A stretch of DNA of 18,740 bases from Coemansia sp. RSA 922 (Eukaryota > Kickxellomycota > Kickxellomycetes > Kickxellales > Kickxellaceae). The notes below the pieces were generated by a model. The model worked only from the letters and a program-made list of their open reading frames with translations. It made no database searches and was not told the DNA's origin. Position 1 is the first letter of the stretch, and every line of letters starts with the position of its first letter. The position numbers and the translations under genes are program-made. Shown piece by piece: positions 1 to 6,963 of the stretch. The stretch is from the NCBI GenBank assembly GCA_027577415.1, contig JANBQS010000408.1:1-18740 (forward strand), given 5' to 3'.

Positions 1-141
1 CAGTACGATTTGACAACTGATATTCAGTTTAGCTATGACGAAAAATACAAGTTCAAGTATGCCTATTGCATTGACTATGAGCCAGCTACATGTCCAGAAC
101 AGATACTAGACATTATACGCGATGCTTGCAATCCCGTCTAG
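1..141 (+). CDS. 3' end of an unrecognised protein-coding gene (partial)
   Basis: Frame 1 is open from the first base of the window to a TAG stop at 139-141, giving 46 residues that end in DACNPV. The tail is rich in aromatic and charged residues and contains two cysteines (CIDYEPATC). I do not recognise a family from so short a piece. The open frame, sensible codon use and the T-rich, A/T-rich sequence directly after the stop (a plausible 3' end) suggest a real gene terminus. The reading could be chance, because 46 codons without a stop is not rare. It points the same way as the following decarboxylase gene, leaving about 190 bases between stop and start. Confidence 0.45.
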   Translation, partial: QYDLTTDIQFSYDEKYKFKYAYCIDYEPATCPEQILDIIRDACNPV

Positions 142-332
142 CATACATGTAGTTTTTAGTAGCATTTTTTCTTTTTCTTTAAATAACACTAATAGCTTTT
201 ATACGTTGTAAGCATTGCTGGATGTGGGGAGTTTGTTGGTAATCCTACGATCAAGAGGCATTTTTGACTGTCAGCCTTCTCTCTTTATTGTTTCTGCTCT
301 TTATCTTCAGTCTTCAGCGTCAATTTGCAAAT

Positions 333-1709
333 ATGAATTCAGTACTCTGCCACCATGCTTTGAGACGCAGCCCGGCGCAACTGCGGCAATTCACTCGGCT
401 GCAGTGCTCACGTCTACCAGCTACTCTCCCTCGCATCCGTCACTACAGCACTGGTAATAGCAACGGCGAGAAGCGCTCAGGGACTGGCGAGGATACAAGT
501 GGCAAAGAAAAGGGCTCAGGAACCGGATGGTACTGGATGCCAGTCGGCGTAGGTCTAGGATACATATGCTTCCAGCGCCTAACCCACATAAAATCGGACA
601 TATCCAAAGAGCAGCAACAAGCTGTGTCTGGCGTGGCAGTCCCCGGACCCTGGCAGCTCCACGTACTATCAGCGCTGCCATTGAAGGCAATGTCTCGTCT
701 ATTCGGATCGTTCAATGAGATGGAGATTCCTCGGATACTGCGCAAGCCGCTGCTTCACGTATATGCCTGGACGTTTGGCTGTAACCTTGGCGAAATGAAG
801 GATCCAGATCTCACGCACTACCCGAACTTGGCCACGTTCTTTTACCGCCAACTACGGGATGACGTTCGACCCGTGGATCTGCATCCAACAGCGGCAGTGG
901 TGTCTCCGTCGGATGGCAAGGTTTTGCATTTTGGCGTTGTGGAGCAGCGCGAAGTTGAGCAAGTGAAGGGCTTGACATATAGCCTGGACGCCTTCTTTGG
1001 CAAGGCCGACGACCCCTCCGTGGAGGCGGGCATTGCTGGGTCAACGATGGTCGATGCCACGCTGTCGCACTCGCACAACGCAGCCGCTGAAGACGAGTTT
1101 GCTGTCGTCAATGGCATCCCCTATACTCTGGACTCGATGATTGGGAGTACCGGGGTCCTGGAGCCCGCAGTGCAGTCCCTGGGCCGTCAACTGCGCGACC
1201 ACGAGCGGCTCTACTTTTGCGTCATCTACTTGGCACCCGGCGATTACCACCGCTTCCACTCGCCAGCCAACTGGGTAGTCGAGTCTCGGCGCCACTTTGC
1301 CGGCGAGCTCTACTCGGTCTCACCGTACATTGCGCGTACTATCCAAAACTTGTTTGTGCTCAATGAGCGCGTGGCACTCTTGGGTCGCTGGAAACACGGG
1401 TTCATGTCTATGACTGCTGTGGGTGCCACTAATGTCGGATCTGTGGTCATCAACTTTGATAAGGAGCTGAGGACCAATTTGCGAGAGAGATCGTTGCTTC
1501 CTGGAGAGTTTACGCAGCTCAGCTACAAGGCCCTTAGTAGCAAGCTACATGGCGTGCCGCTGAGTAAGGGCCAGGAGGTCGGTGGATTCAGGCTCGGATC
1601 GACTGTTGTGCTGGTATTTTCGGCTCCACATACTTTCCAGTTCAATGTCGCGCCGGATCAGACCGTTAAAATGGGCGAGGCGCTTGGCCATATCCCGCTT
1701 ATCGAGTAG
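333..1709 (+). CDS. PSD1: Phosphatidylserine decarboxylase, mitochondrial (PSD1 type)
   Basis: Converts phosphatidylserine to phosphatidylethanolamine at the mitochondrial inner membrane; it is a pyruvoyl enzyme made by self-cleavage. The protein is 458 aa. The N-terminus is Arg-rich and acid-free (MNSVLCHHALRR...RIRHYST), as expected of a matrix presequence with a likely cleavage near residues 36-39. A hydrophobic segment follows at about 66-80 (WYWMPVGVGLGYICF). The decarboxylase domain covers about 130-458. It carries SPSDGK (Asp194), DYHRFH (His306, His309) and the LGST autocleavage motif at 421-424. Family knowledge puts the cleavage between Gly422 and Ser423, with Ser423 becoming the pyruvoyl group and Asp194/His309 as the likely charge relay. 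The frame continues upstream to a TTG at 264, but 333 is the first in-frame ATG, has A at -3, and gives the proper presequence. Complete and unspliced. Confidence 0.97.
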   Translation: MNSVLCHHALRRSPAQLRQFTRLQCSRLPATLPRIRHYSTGNSNGEKRSGTGEDTSGKEKGSGTGWYWMPVGVGLGYICFQRLTHIKSDISKEQQQAVSGVAVPGPWQLHVLSALPLKAMSRLFGSFNEMEIPRILRKPLLHVYAWTFGCNLGEMKDPDLTHYPNLATFFYRQLRDDVRPVDLHPTAAVVSPSDGKVLHFGVVEQREVEQVKGLTYSLDAFFGKADDPSVEAGIAGSTMVDATLSHSHNAAAEDEFAVVNGIPYTLDSMIGSTGVLEPAVQSLGRQLRDHERLYFCVIYLAPGDYHRFHSPANWVVESRRHFAGELYSVSPYIARTIQNLFVLNERVALLGRWKHGFMSMTAVGATNVGSVVINFDKELRTNLRERSLLPGEFTQLSYKALSSKLHGVPLSKGQEVGGFRLGSTVVLVFSAPHTFQFNVAPDQTVKMGEALGHIPLIE

Positions 1710-1926
1710 GTCTAGGTTAGAATGTCTGTCGCACACAAATATATGCCTCTTACGGATCGGCCCTCTAGATCAGCAAAAAAATTTTCTCTCTTTTCTCGTT
1801 AGTGAGTCCTCTGAGCGAAGAGATTTTCGAGTCGCTCCTCTGTGGCAGTCGCGAACCACAAACGAGCGATAAAGATTCTCTTTTGAATATCTTTTTTTCT
1901 TTCGGTTTGGTTTATTTTTTTTGGTC

Positions 1927-1957
1927 TATATACTCGACTCTTTTTTTTTTTTTTTTT
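1927..1957 (+). promoter_or_regulatory. TATA box plus 17-base T tract before GMP synthase
   Basis: TATATA lies at 1927-1932, followed after eight bases by an uninterrupted run of 17 T at 1941-1957. The GMP synthase ATG is at 1997, about 65 bases from the TATA box. This resembles a fungal core promoter with a pyrimidine-rich start region. The T tract is seen directly; its promoter role is inferred. Confidence 0.5.
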
Positions 1958-1996
1958 AAAATCCACTCCCAGTCGTCGCAAATTACTAGAAAAAGA

Positions 1997-3610
1997 ATGT
2001 CTTCTACCGAGGTTGCCGCGCAGGTCGCCAACATGTACGACACGATCCTTATCTTGGATTTTGGATCACAGTACTCCCACTTGATTACTCGTCGTATTCG
2101 TGAAGCCGGCGTGTACTGCGAGCTGCTTCCCTGCACGCAAAAGATCTCTGAGCTCAAGTTCAAGCCCAAGGGTGTGGTTCTGTCTGGCAGCCCCTACTCG
2201 ATCACCGATAAGGACGCTCCCCACGTTGACCCTGAGGTGTTCAACCTCGGTGTGCCCATTCTCGGCATCTGCTACGGTCTGCAGGAGATTGCTCGCAACT
2301 TGGGTGGCGAGACCAGCCTTGCTGTCAAGCGCGAGTACGGCCATGCTGAGCTGACTCTTGATCCTCAGGCCGACCACCACTCGTACCACTTGTTCCAGGA
2401 CGTCCCATCGCCAACCAACGTGTGGATGAGCCACGGCGACCACCTCGAGAGCCCCCCCAACGACTTTGTCATTATTGGATCGACTAGCACTAGCGCCTAT
2501 GCTGCGGTTGCTCACACTACGCTGCCGATCTACGGTATCCAGTTCCATCCTGAGGTCACCCATAGCGTTGACGGCTCTGTTATTCTGCGTAACTTTGTTA
2601 TTGGCATTTGCCAGTGTGAGGCTAACTGGACCATGTCCTCGTTCGTCGATAAGGAGCTCGAGCGTATCCGCAACCTGGTCGGCCCTACTGGTTCTGTTAT
2701 CGGAGCTGTCTCGGGTGGTGTTGACTCTACCGTTGCCGCTGTACTGATGAAGCGTGCTATCGGTGACCGCTTCCACGCTGTCCTTGTCGATAACGGTGTT
2801 ATGCGTCTCAACGAGTGTGAGCAGGTCAAGAAGACTCTGGCTGATAACTTGGGTATCAACCTGACTGTGGCCGATGCCGCTGACTTGTTCTTGGGCCGTC
2901 TGAAGGGTGTCACTGATCCCGAGAGGAAGCGCAAGATCATTGGTAACACTTTCATTGAGGTGTTTGAGACCGAGTCGCACCGTATCGACGAGATCTCTCG
3001 CCAGAGCGGTCTGGGTCCTATTGAATGGCTATTGCAGGGTACTTTGTATCCCGATGTCATTGAGAGTATTTCGTTCAAGGGACCCTCGGCAACGATCAAG
3101 TCTCACCACAACGTGGGTGGTCTTTTGGAGAACATGCGTTTGAAGCTCATCGAGCCTCTACGCGAGCTGTTCAAGGACGAGGTCCGTGCCCTCGGTACCC
3201 TACTCGATATCCCCGACGAGTTGGTCTGGCGTCATCCGTTCCCTGGACCAGGCATTGCCATCCGCGTGTTGGGTGAGGTCACTCCTGAGCAAGTCGAGAT
3301 TGCTCGTCGTGCTGACCATATTTATATCGATGAGATTAAGAAGGCTGGTTTGTACCGCCAGATCTCTCAGGCCTATGCTGCTTTGTTGCCTGTTCGTTCG
3401 GTCGGTGTCATGGGTGACCAGCGTACTTATGAGCAGGTTATTGCTCTGCGTGCTGTCGAGTCTAAGGACTTTATGACTGCTGATTGGTTCCCTATGCCTG
3501 TCGAGACTTTGAAGCGTATCAGCAACCGTATTATTAACGAGGTCCAGGGTGTTAACCGTGTCTTGTACGATGTCAGCTCAAAGCCTCCTAGCACTATTGA
3601 GTTCGAATAA
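1997..3610 (+). CDS. GUA1: GMP synthase (glutamine-hydrolysing)
   Basis: Last step of guanylate synthesis: XMP plus ATP and glutamine gives GMP, in the cytosol. The protein is 537 aa, close to the usual length for the family. Residues 15-205 are a class I glutamine amidotransferase: [13 protein letters not shown] near the start, nucleophile Cys92 in GICYGLQ, and His184/Glu186 in IQFHPE complete the triad. Residues from about 215 form the ATP-pyrophosphatase domain with the P-loop SGGVDS at 239-244. The C-terminal dimerisation part contains [10 protein letters not shown] and ends in KPPSTIEFE, typical of GMP synthases. The frame runs upstream to a GTG at 1802 through the poly-T leader, but that stretch is not protein-like; the ATG at 1997 (A at -3, start MSSTEVAAQ) is the credible start. 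The codons look strongly biased, fitting high expression. No intron is needed. Confidence 0.98.
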   Translation: MSSTEVAAQVANMYDTILILDFGSQYSHLITRRIREAGVYCELLPCTQKISELKFKPKGVVLSGSPYSITDKDAPHVDPEVFNLGVPILGICYGLQEIARNLGGETSLAVKREYGHAELTLDPQADHHSYHLFQDVPSPTNVWMSHGDHLESPPNDFVIIGSTSTSAYAAVAHTTLPIYGIQFHPEVTHSVDGSVILRNFVIGICQCEANWTMSSFVDKELERIRNLVGPTGSVIGAVSGGVDSTVAAVLMKRAIGDRFHAVLVDNGVMRLNECEQVKKTLADNLGINLTVADAADLFLGRLKGVTDPERKRKIIGNTFIEVFETESHRIDEISRQSGLGPIEWLLQGTLYPDVIESISFKGPSATIKSHHNVGGLLENMRLKLIEPLRELFKDEVRALGTLLDIPDELVWRHPFPGPGIAIRVLGEVTPEQVEIARRADHIYIDEIKKAGLYRQISQAYAALLPVRSVGVMGDQRTYEQVIALRAVESKDFMTADWFPMPVETLKRISNRIINEVQGVNRVLYDVSSKPPSTIEFE

Positions 3611-3721
3611 GCCAACCATTAGATATCCTTGATCTCTCTTTTTTTTTTTTTCTCCTGTTGTGTAACCTCTTTCTTTTGGTAGCCAGTCGCATAATACATT
3701 AGCAGAGTTCATATGACATTA

Positions 3722-3764
3722 TATAAAAAAAATGTATGACCTTCAAGAATTTTTTTATTATAAA
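3722..3764 (+). promoter_or_regulatory. Two TATAAA boxes upstream of RTF2
   Basis: TATAAA occurs at 3722-3727 and again at 3759-3764, 83 and 46 bases before the ATG at 3810. The 199-base spacer after the GMP synthase stop also has a poly-T run at about 3640-3651 that probably belongs to the 3' end of that gene. Motifs are seen; function is inferred. Confidence 0.4.
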
Positions 3765-3809
3765 TCTATTTGAAGCTATAGTATTTATTTATTTTTTTTA
3801 CTTGTAAAC

Positions 3810-4514
3810 ATGGGAAACGACGGAGGTAGCATTCCGCGTCGAAACGAAATGGTGCGCGAGAAGAAAAAGGACGAAAAGGCTGATCGCAAGAACCAAGCTA
3901 TAGCCCAAAACTTTTTCTGTGCCTTATCCAAACTCCCCCTAAAAGAACCCATCGTCGGCGACGAGCTAGGAAGACTCTACAACCGCGAGGCCGTTCTCGA
4001 ATACCTACTGGACCGTAGTGCCTTTGGAGACGGTCACTCGATATGCGACAATATACAGAGCCTGAAAGACGTCAAGACATTAAATGTTACGGCCAACCCG
4101 AGTACCAACAAAAATCAGTCGTTTGAAGGACAACCCGCTGCCCAATTCGTGTGCCCAATTACAATGAGGGAGTTGAATGGCAACTCGGCCTTTGAATTTT
4201 TTTGGTCTTGCGGGTGCGTGTTTTCGGCCAAAGCTCGCAGAGAGCTCCCAGAGGCTAAAACATGCATTGTGTGTGATAGGCCTGCTGCGGATGTCATCCC
4301 AATAAACTCTGCTGATCCCGAGGTCCTCGATACTTTGAGGCTGAGGATGGGGGTGAGGAGGCGGGAGAGAGAAGAGAGGAAAAAAGTATCGTCAAAGTCC
4401 AAACCAAAGGATCCCAAACGCAAACACGTGGATAGCGGTACTGAGACCAGTAAGCCGAAACACCCCGATTTGAAAAAAGCAAAGACCCAGAACACTACGA
4501 CATGTTCCATCTAA
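3810..4514 (+). CDS. RTF2: Rtf2-type replication termination factor
   Basis: Nuclear protein of the Rtf2 RING-finger family. The fission yeast member acts at programmed replication fork barriers, and human RTF2 is removed from stalled forks. The protein is 234 aa, near the usual size in yeasts. It opens with the family-typical MGNDGGSIPRRNEMV. The first half contains a degenerate zinc-finger-like region (FCALSKLPLKEPIV, then LGRLYNREAVLEYLL at about 54-68). The second half has the atypical RING/U-box-like module: CPI at 115-117, CGCVF at 134-138 and CIVC at 152-155. Residues 183-225 form a Lys/Arg-rich tail with several possible nuclear localisation signals. The ATG has A at -3 and G at +4. 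The gene converges on the R3H gene, with 311 bases between their stops. Confidence 0.93.
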   Translation: MGNDGGSIPRRNEMVREKKKDEKADRKNQAIAQNFFCALSKLPLKEPIVGDELGRLYNREAVLEYLLDRSAFGDGHSICDNIQSLKDVKTLNVTANPSTNKNQSFEGQPAAQFVCPITMRELNGNSAFEFFWSCGCVFSAKARRELPEAKTCIVCDRPAADVIPINSADPEVLDTLRLRMGVRRREREERKKVSSKSKPKDPKRKHVDSGTETSKPKHPDLKKAKTQNTTTCSI

Positions 4515-4825
4515 CATTCTTTTTTTTTTTTTTCTCTCTCTCTCGTCAAAGTATTCCAAAAAATAGTAGAACCGAGCCAACAGATCCCCAAATTTTGTAG
4601 ACTGGGTTTTATTCTTCAAATAAGGAATTTTAATTTACCACTTCTGGGAACACATGTAACATTAATATCACAATGTTGTGATGTCAGACTCAACTAGGCG
4701 CTAGTCTGATCCACATGTGACAAATTCGATATATTTAAAAGGAAAATGACTCGGTGCCAAGAAAAAAGCAAAAAGGAAGAAAAAAAAAACGGCACTCTTG
4801 ATAACTTGATGTCTAACAGCAGCGA
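4515..4825. other. Intergenic spacer between convergent genes
   Basis: No ORF worth calling. It starts with a 15-base T tract running into CT repeats (about 4519-4545), a likely 3'-end region for RTF2. It then holds a cluster of short dyads at 4651-4719, described separately. The right end is A-rich, so T-rich on the minus strand, which fits the 3' end of the R3H gene. Confidence 0.5.
4651..4719. repeat. Cluster of dyads bounded by CACATGT / ACATGTG
   Basis: CACATGT at 4651-4657 faces ACATGTG at 4713-4719. Inside lie CACAA-tg-TTGTG (4669-4680) and TCAGACT (4684-4690) against AGTCTGA (4703-4709), with CTAGgcgCTAG nested in its loop. Three dyads in 69 bases between convergent genes could form a cruciform, act in 3'-end formation, or be a tiny decayed inverted-repeat element. 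CACATGTG is itself a palindrome, so the boundary match is weak evidence of an element. Confidence 0.35.
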
Positions 4826-5494
4826 CTAGTGCTTGTACAGGTAGTTGTGGAATGACATTGGCGGAGTATTAACATCCTCGGCATCCTTGAAGAAGCGTGG
4901 GTGGCAAATATGCAAAACACATTGACCATTGTCCAAAGTGTTGCTAAATGACACCAGGCCATAGTAGCGGCACATATTGTGCACGACGAGTCGAGTGAAG
5001 CTATCTTGGATACCCCACTCAGCAACCAAACTGCTCTTAACGCCTGCAACAATCTCAGGCGACGTACGTCTTGGCGACTGCTGGACCCGAGTCAAAGCTG
5101 TGCCTAGCACCACCAAATCCCCTTCATCAAACAGTGAGTCCTTGTCAAAGGGTGTAAACAGGCCCTCCTCTTGCTCAATCATCTGCCAGTCACCGTCGTC
5201 CAGGTCATCACCGCTATTCAGGCTGTCAGTTGTAGCGCCCTCCGGAACAATGCCCAGGAATGCGCGCAGTCGCGCCTCGTAGTGCAGCACCAGACCTTCA
5301 GGCGTGTGTGCACGCCTCATGATCCGCCGGATACCACCAATTGCCGGCTGACGCGTGCTTTGCGTTGAACGACGCTCGCCCTTGTTAGTGCTGGTGGCAG
5401 CCGAGTTGACAGCTCCTGACGTAGCGCCGCTCTGGAGGATGTGGTAGTCCAGTGGAGGCATGCACTGCTGAAGTCTGTCATCAAGTGAGGTCAT
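4826..5494 (-). CDS. R3H-domain protein, R3HDM4-like
   Basis: Predicted nucleic-acid-binding protein of 222 aa. The C-terminal R3H domain (about 155-205) shows the defining Arg-x3-His, Arg168 and His172, in IQDSFTRLVVHNMCRYYGL; the family core is a hydrophobic helix followed by GL.S.S. An upstream helix (IRRIMRRAHTPEGLVLHYEARLRAFLG, about 55-81) resembles the R3H-associated region of human R3HDM4-type proteins. Between them is a very acidic stretch (95-130), and before them a Ser/Thr/Ala-rich tail. The reading frame extends to a GTG at 5503; the first ATG is at 5494. The exact 5' end is uncertain. A TACTAAC branch-point match and two possible AG acceptors (ending at 5554 and 5515) lie just upstream, so a small upstream exon or a 5' UTR intron is possible. 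The family's biological role is poorly known. Confidence 0.82.
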   Translation of the reverse strand: MTSLDDRLQQCMPPLDYHILQSGATSGAVNSAATSTNKGERRSTQSTRQPAIGGIRRIMRRAHTPEGLVLHYEARLRAFLGIVPEGATTDSLNSGDDLDDGDWQMIEQEEGLFTPFDKDSLFDEGDLVVLGTALTRVQQSPRRTSPEIVAGVKSSLVAEWGIQDSFTRLVVHNMCRYYGLVSFSNTLDNGQCVLHICHPRFFKDAEDVNTPPMSFHNYLYKH

Positions 5495-5840
5495 GTCAGT
5501 CACGTCGTCTGCTACTGTTACAATTTACAAAAAAAAGTGATAGGGAAATCAATCTATAAATATGTTAGTAGTGGACCAAAGAAGAGTCAGCGACTACGGA
5601 TGCCGCAATGGAGGACTATATAGGTAAAAATCATACTGCGGAGTTTGGCAAAACAAGCACGAGAGTGAGAGCGCACATGAGTGAGAAGGGCCAGAAATGC
5701 GTAAAAAAAAAAGACACGCCTTCCTTCTGCATGGCGGCTGGAATTGTCAGCCAAGTCGTGGTCGGTATTGTGTGCAAGGCAATACATAAAAGAAGAAAAC
5801 AAGTAGCTAACACGTACACTAGTACAAGGACAATTTTATT
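5495..5840. other. Spacer between the R3H gene and the small orphan ORF
   Basis: Both neighbours are on the minus strand, so this should hold the R3H promoter or 5' UTR and the 3' end of the small ORF. The short open frames here on either strand (for example 5608-5844 plus and 5587-5802 minus) have no protein-like composition. Apart from the intron-like signals at 5515-5570 and the poly(A)-like hexamer at 5835-5840, I see nothing specific. Confidence 0.4.
5515..5570 (-). promoter_or_regulatory. Possible 3' end of an intron (branch point and acceptors)
   Basis: On the minus strand a perfect TACTAAC (plus-strand GTTAGTA at 5564-5570) is followed by TTTATAG ending at 5554, then by a T-rich run and TAACAG ending at 5515. 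This is how fungal introns end. In-frame coding is possible only from the second acceptor, because a TAA blocks the first. I could not identify a convincing donor, so the intron could be in the 5' UTR or absent. Confidence 0.3.
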
Positions 5841-6047
5841 TTAGTAAGAGTACTTGCCATTGTTGCGGCCTAGCTGCGACTGCGGCTCGCTGTCGCCATC
5901 AATGCACATGATGTCGGAATCTGCACTAGCGTCTGCTACAGCCAGGCTTGCGCGACCCATGTGAAGGCGTGGGCCAACATAGGCATTGGCACCCAGATGT
6001 CCAGGACGACGAGCATTGCCCATTCCAAACGCAGCAGTGATAGCCAT
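5841..6047 (-). CDS. Small orphan protein, 68 residues
   Basis: I do not recognise this. It begins MAITAAFGMGNARRPGHLGA, has a Gly/Ala/Arg-rich first half, and then an acidic patch (ADASADSDIMCIDGDSE, about 39-55), so it looks mostly disordered. Points for a real gene: ATG context acaaATGG, a codon pattern like its neighbours, a pyrimidine-rich 5' leader on the coding strand, and AATAAA (5835-5840) directly after the TAA stop. Points against: it is short and has no recognised domain. It could also be a 5' exon of a longer gene. A possible donor (AA|GTACTC near its end) cannot be joined in frame to the R3H ORF using the acceptors I can see, so I keep the two separate. Confidence 0.45.
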   Translation of the reverse strand: MAITAAFGMGNARRPGHLGANAYVGPRLHMGRASLAVADASADSDIMCIDGDSEPQSQLGRNNGKYSY

Positions 6048-6396
6048 TTGTCAAACGACACAAATCAAAACAAGCTAGCCCCAGAAGGGAGACAAGAGTC
6101 GTGTGCCGAAGGAAAAAAAAAGATGAAGAAAAGAAGCTTAAAGAGAAAGACCGTAAAATAAGCCAGAGAATAAATGTCAATGAACCTCAACCATTAAGAG
6201 AAGAAAGTAGAAGAGGTAAAGAAGGAGGATAAAAAAGGCGGCTTGTATATGGCGTAATTGACCTGTGTCGTCTATGGATTTGTCTCGCCCAAAAAAAAGG
6301 AGGGAAGGACGTCAGTCAATTTAAAGGCAGCCAAACATGACCTCGTCTCATGTGCGCGCAAAAAGGACTGAGAAGCGCTCAGACTCGCCTGTTACC

Positions 6397-6477
6397 CACG
6401 TGTCCCCTGTCCTGTCATCCGCTACCGCAAAGGAAATTATTGTCCACCGAACGGGAGGAGGCGGCGGCTGGCACGTG
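6397..6477. promoter_or_regulatory. Two CACGTG E-box motifs
   Basis: CACGTG occurs at 6397-6402 and 6472-6477, 75 bases apart, 350-430 bases upstream of the minus-strand small ORF. CACGTG is the core site of bHLH regulators in fungi. Outside this region I noticed it only inside coding sequence (for example near 4435 in RTF2). Functional use is inferred. Confidence 0.3.
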
Positions 6478-6692
6478 GCTCTGTCAGCAAGACAATGTTC
6501 TTTTTTGGCCATCAGTAGCCATCACTGCTCACTAGTCTGTCCCTCCGTCGATGTACGCTCCCAGGCAATCTGTGATCGATCCGACCCAGGCCATGGTCAA
6601 GCTCCATATACATTGAGCGCCACTATCCCTAGTTTCGGAGCCTGTCAATTGTTTGCATTCAACAAACGATGGCCAAGGGTCTATCAACTAGC

Positions 6693-6740
6693 GCCAAAGG
6701 GTTCGCCATGTGTCGTATACTATCTACACGGCGCCCTTGG
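6693..6740. repeat. Imperfect hairpin
   Basis: GCCAAAGGG..CGCCATGT (6693-6712) faces ACACGGCG..CCCTTGGC (about 6725-6740), with a two-base bulge and one mismatch around a loop of roughly a dozen bases. It sits 50 bases left of the larger palindrome. No ORF depends on it. Confidence 0.5.
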
Positions 6741-6789
6741 CCCTTGCCAAAGTCCTTTGTCAGCAGCTGCGTTTTCCATGCACTCGCCC

Positions 6790-6892
6790 GTCGCTAGCAG
6801 GTATGACTGTGCAGACTGCGGGGTTAGGTCGCAAAAAACCTCCAAGGATTCTTTTTTGGCAACCTAACCCCGCAGTCATGCCGGCAAGCGAC
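6790..6892. repeat. Long imperfect palindrome with 16-base perfect arms
   Basis: GACTGCGGGGTTAGGT (6814-6829) is matched exactly by ACCTAACCCCGCAGTC (6862-6877) on the other strand. Pairing continues inward (GC-A-rich 6831-6838 with TTTTTTGGC 6852-6860) and outward to GTCGCT (6790-6795) and AGCGAC (6887-6892). The left arm has nine extra bases, looking like a local GACTG duplication. Weaker matching seems to go on further out. The dyad lies in noncoding sequence just past the stop of the Siw14-like gene. It could be a decayed fold-back element or a product of inverted duplication. Confidence 0.75.
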
Positions 6893-6963
6893 AGGCAAGG
6901 GTGGAAGTGGTGCTTAGCGAAGAACGCGCATCATCGTCGCACGTGGCCATCCCGACTCGTCAG

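Larger units (their letters stand above)
6048..6963. other. Gene-poor stretch with palindromes and two E-boxes
   Basis: About 900 bases with no credible gene. The left part (6048-6240) is purine-rich on this strand, so it is a pyrimidine-rich leader for the minus-strand small ORF. Two CACGTG sites lie at 6397 and 6472. The right half carries the hairpin 6693-6740 and the long imperfect palindrome 6790-6892. A 176-codon ATG frame (6337-6867, plus) spans it, but its composition is not protein-like and it reads through one palindrome arm, so I do not call it. Confidence 0.5.

Noticed and set aside
264..332. Upstream extension of the PSD frame, giving a hydrophobic leader
   Set aside because: It begins with TTG, not ATG. 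The ATG at 333 gives a proper mitochondrial presequence, so the extension is 5' UTR.
1802..1996. Upstream extension of the GMP synthase frame
   Set aside because: It starts at GTG and translates a TATA box and T tract into poly-Phe; no such extension is known in GMP synthases.
2066..2980. 304-codon minus-strand frame opposite GMP synthase
   Set aside because: Shadow of a strongly codon-biased gene; the amino-acid sequence matches no family and the sense strand is certain.
5608..5844. 78-codon plus-strand frame with a genuine ATG
   Set aside because: Overlaps the likely 3' end of the small orphan gene, reads an A-rich run as poly-Lys, and has no coding character.
5515..6047. Joining the 68-residue ORF to the R3H ORF as exons of one gene
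   Set aside because: The only donor-like GT near its end is in the wrong phase for the available acceptors and is a weak match.
6337..6867. 176-codon ATG frame on the plus strand
   Set aside because: Composition is not protein-like, it reads through a palindrome arm, has no recognised domain, and lies in spacer DNA; probably chance.
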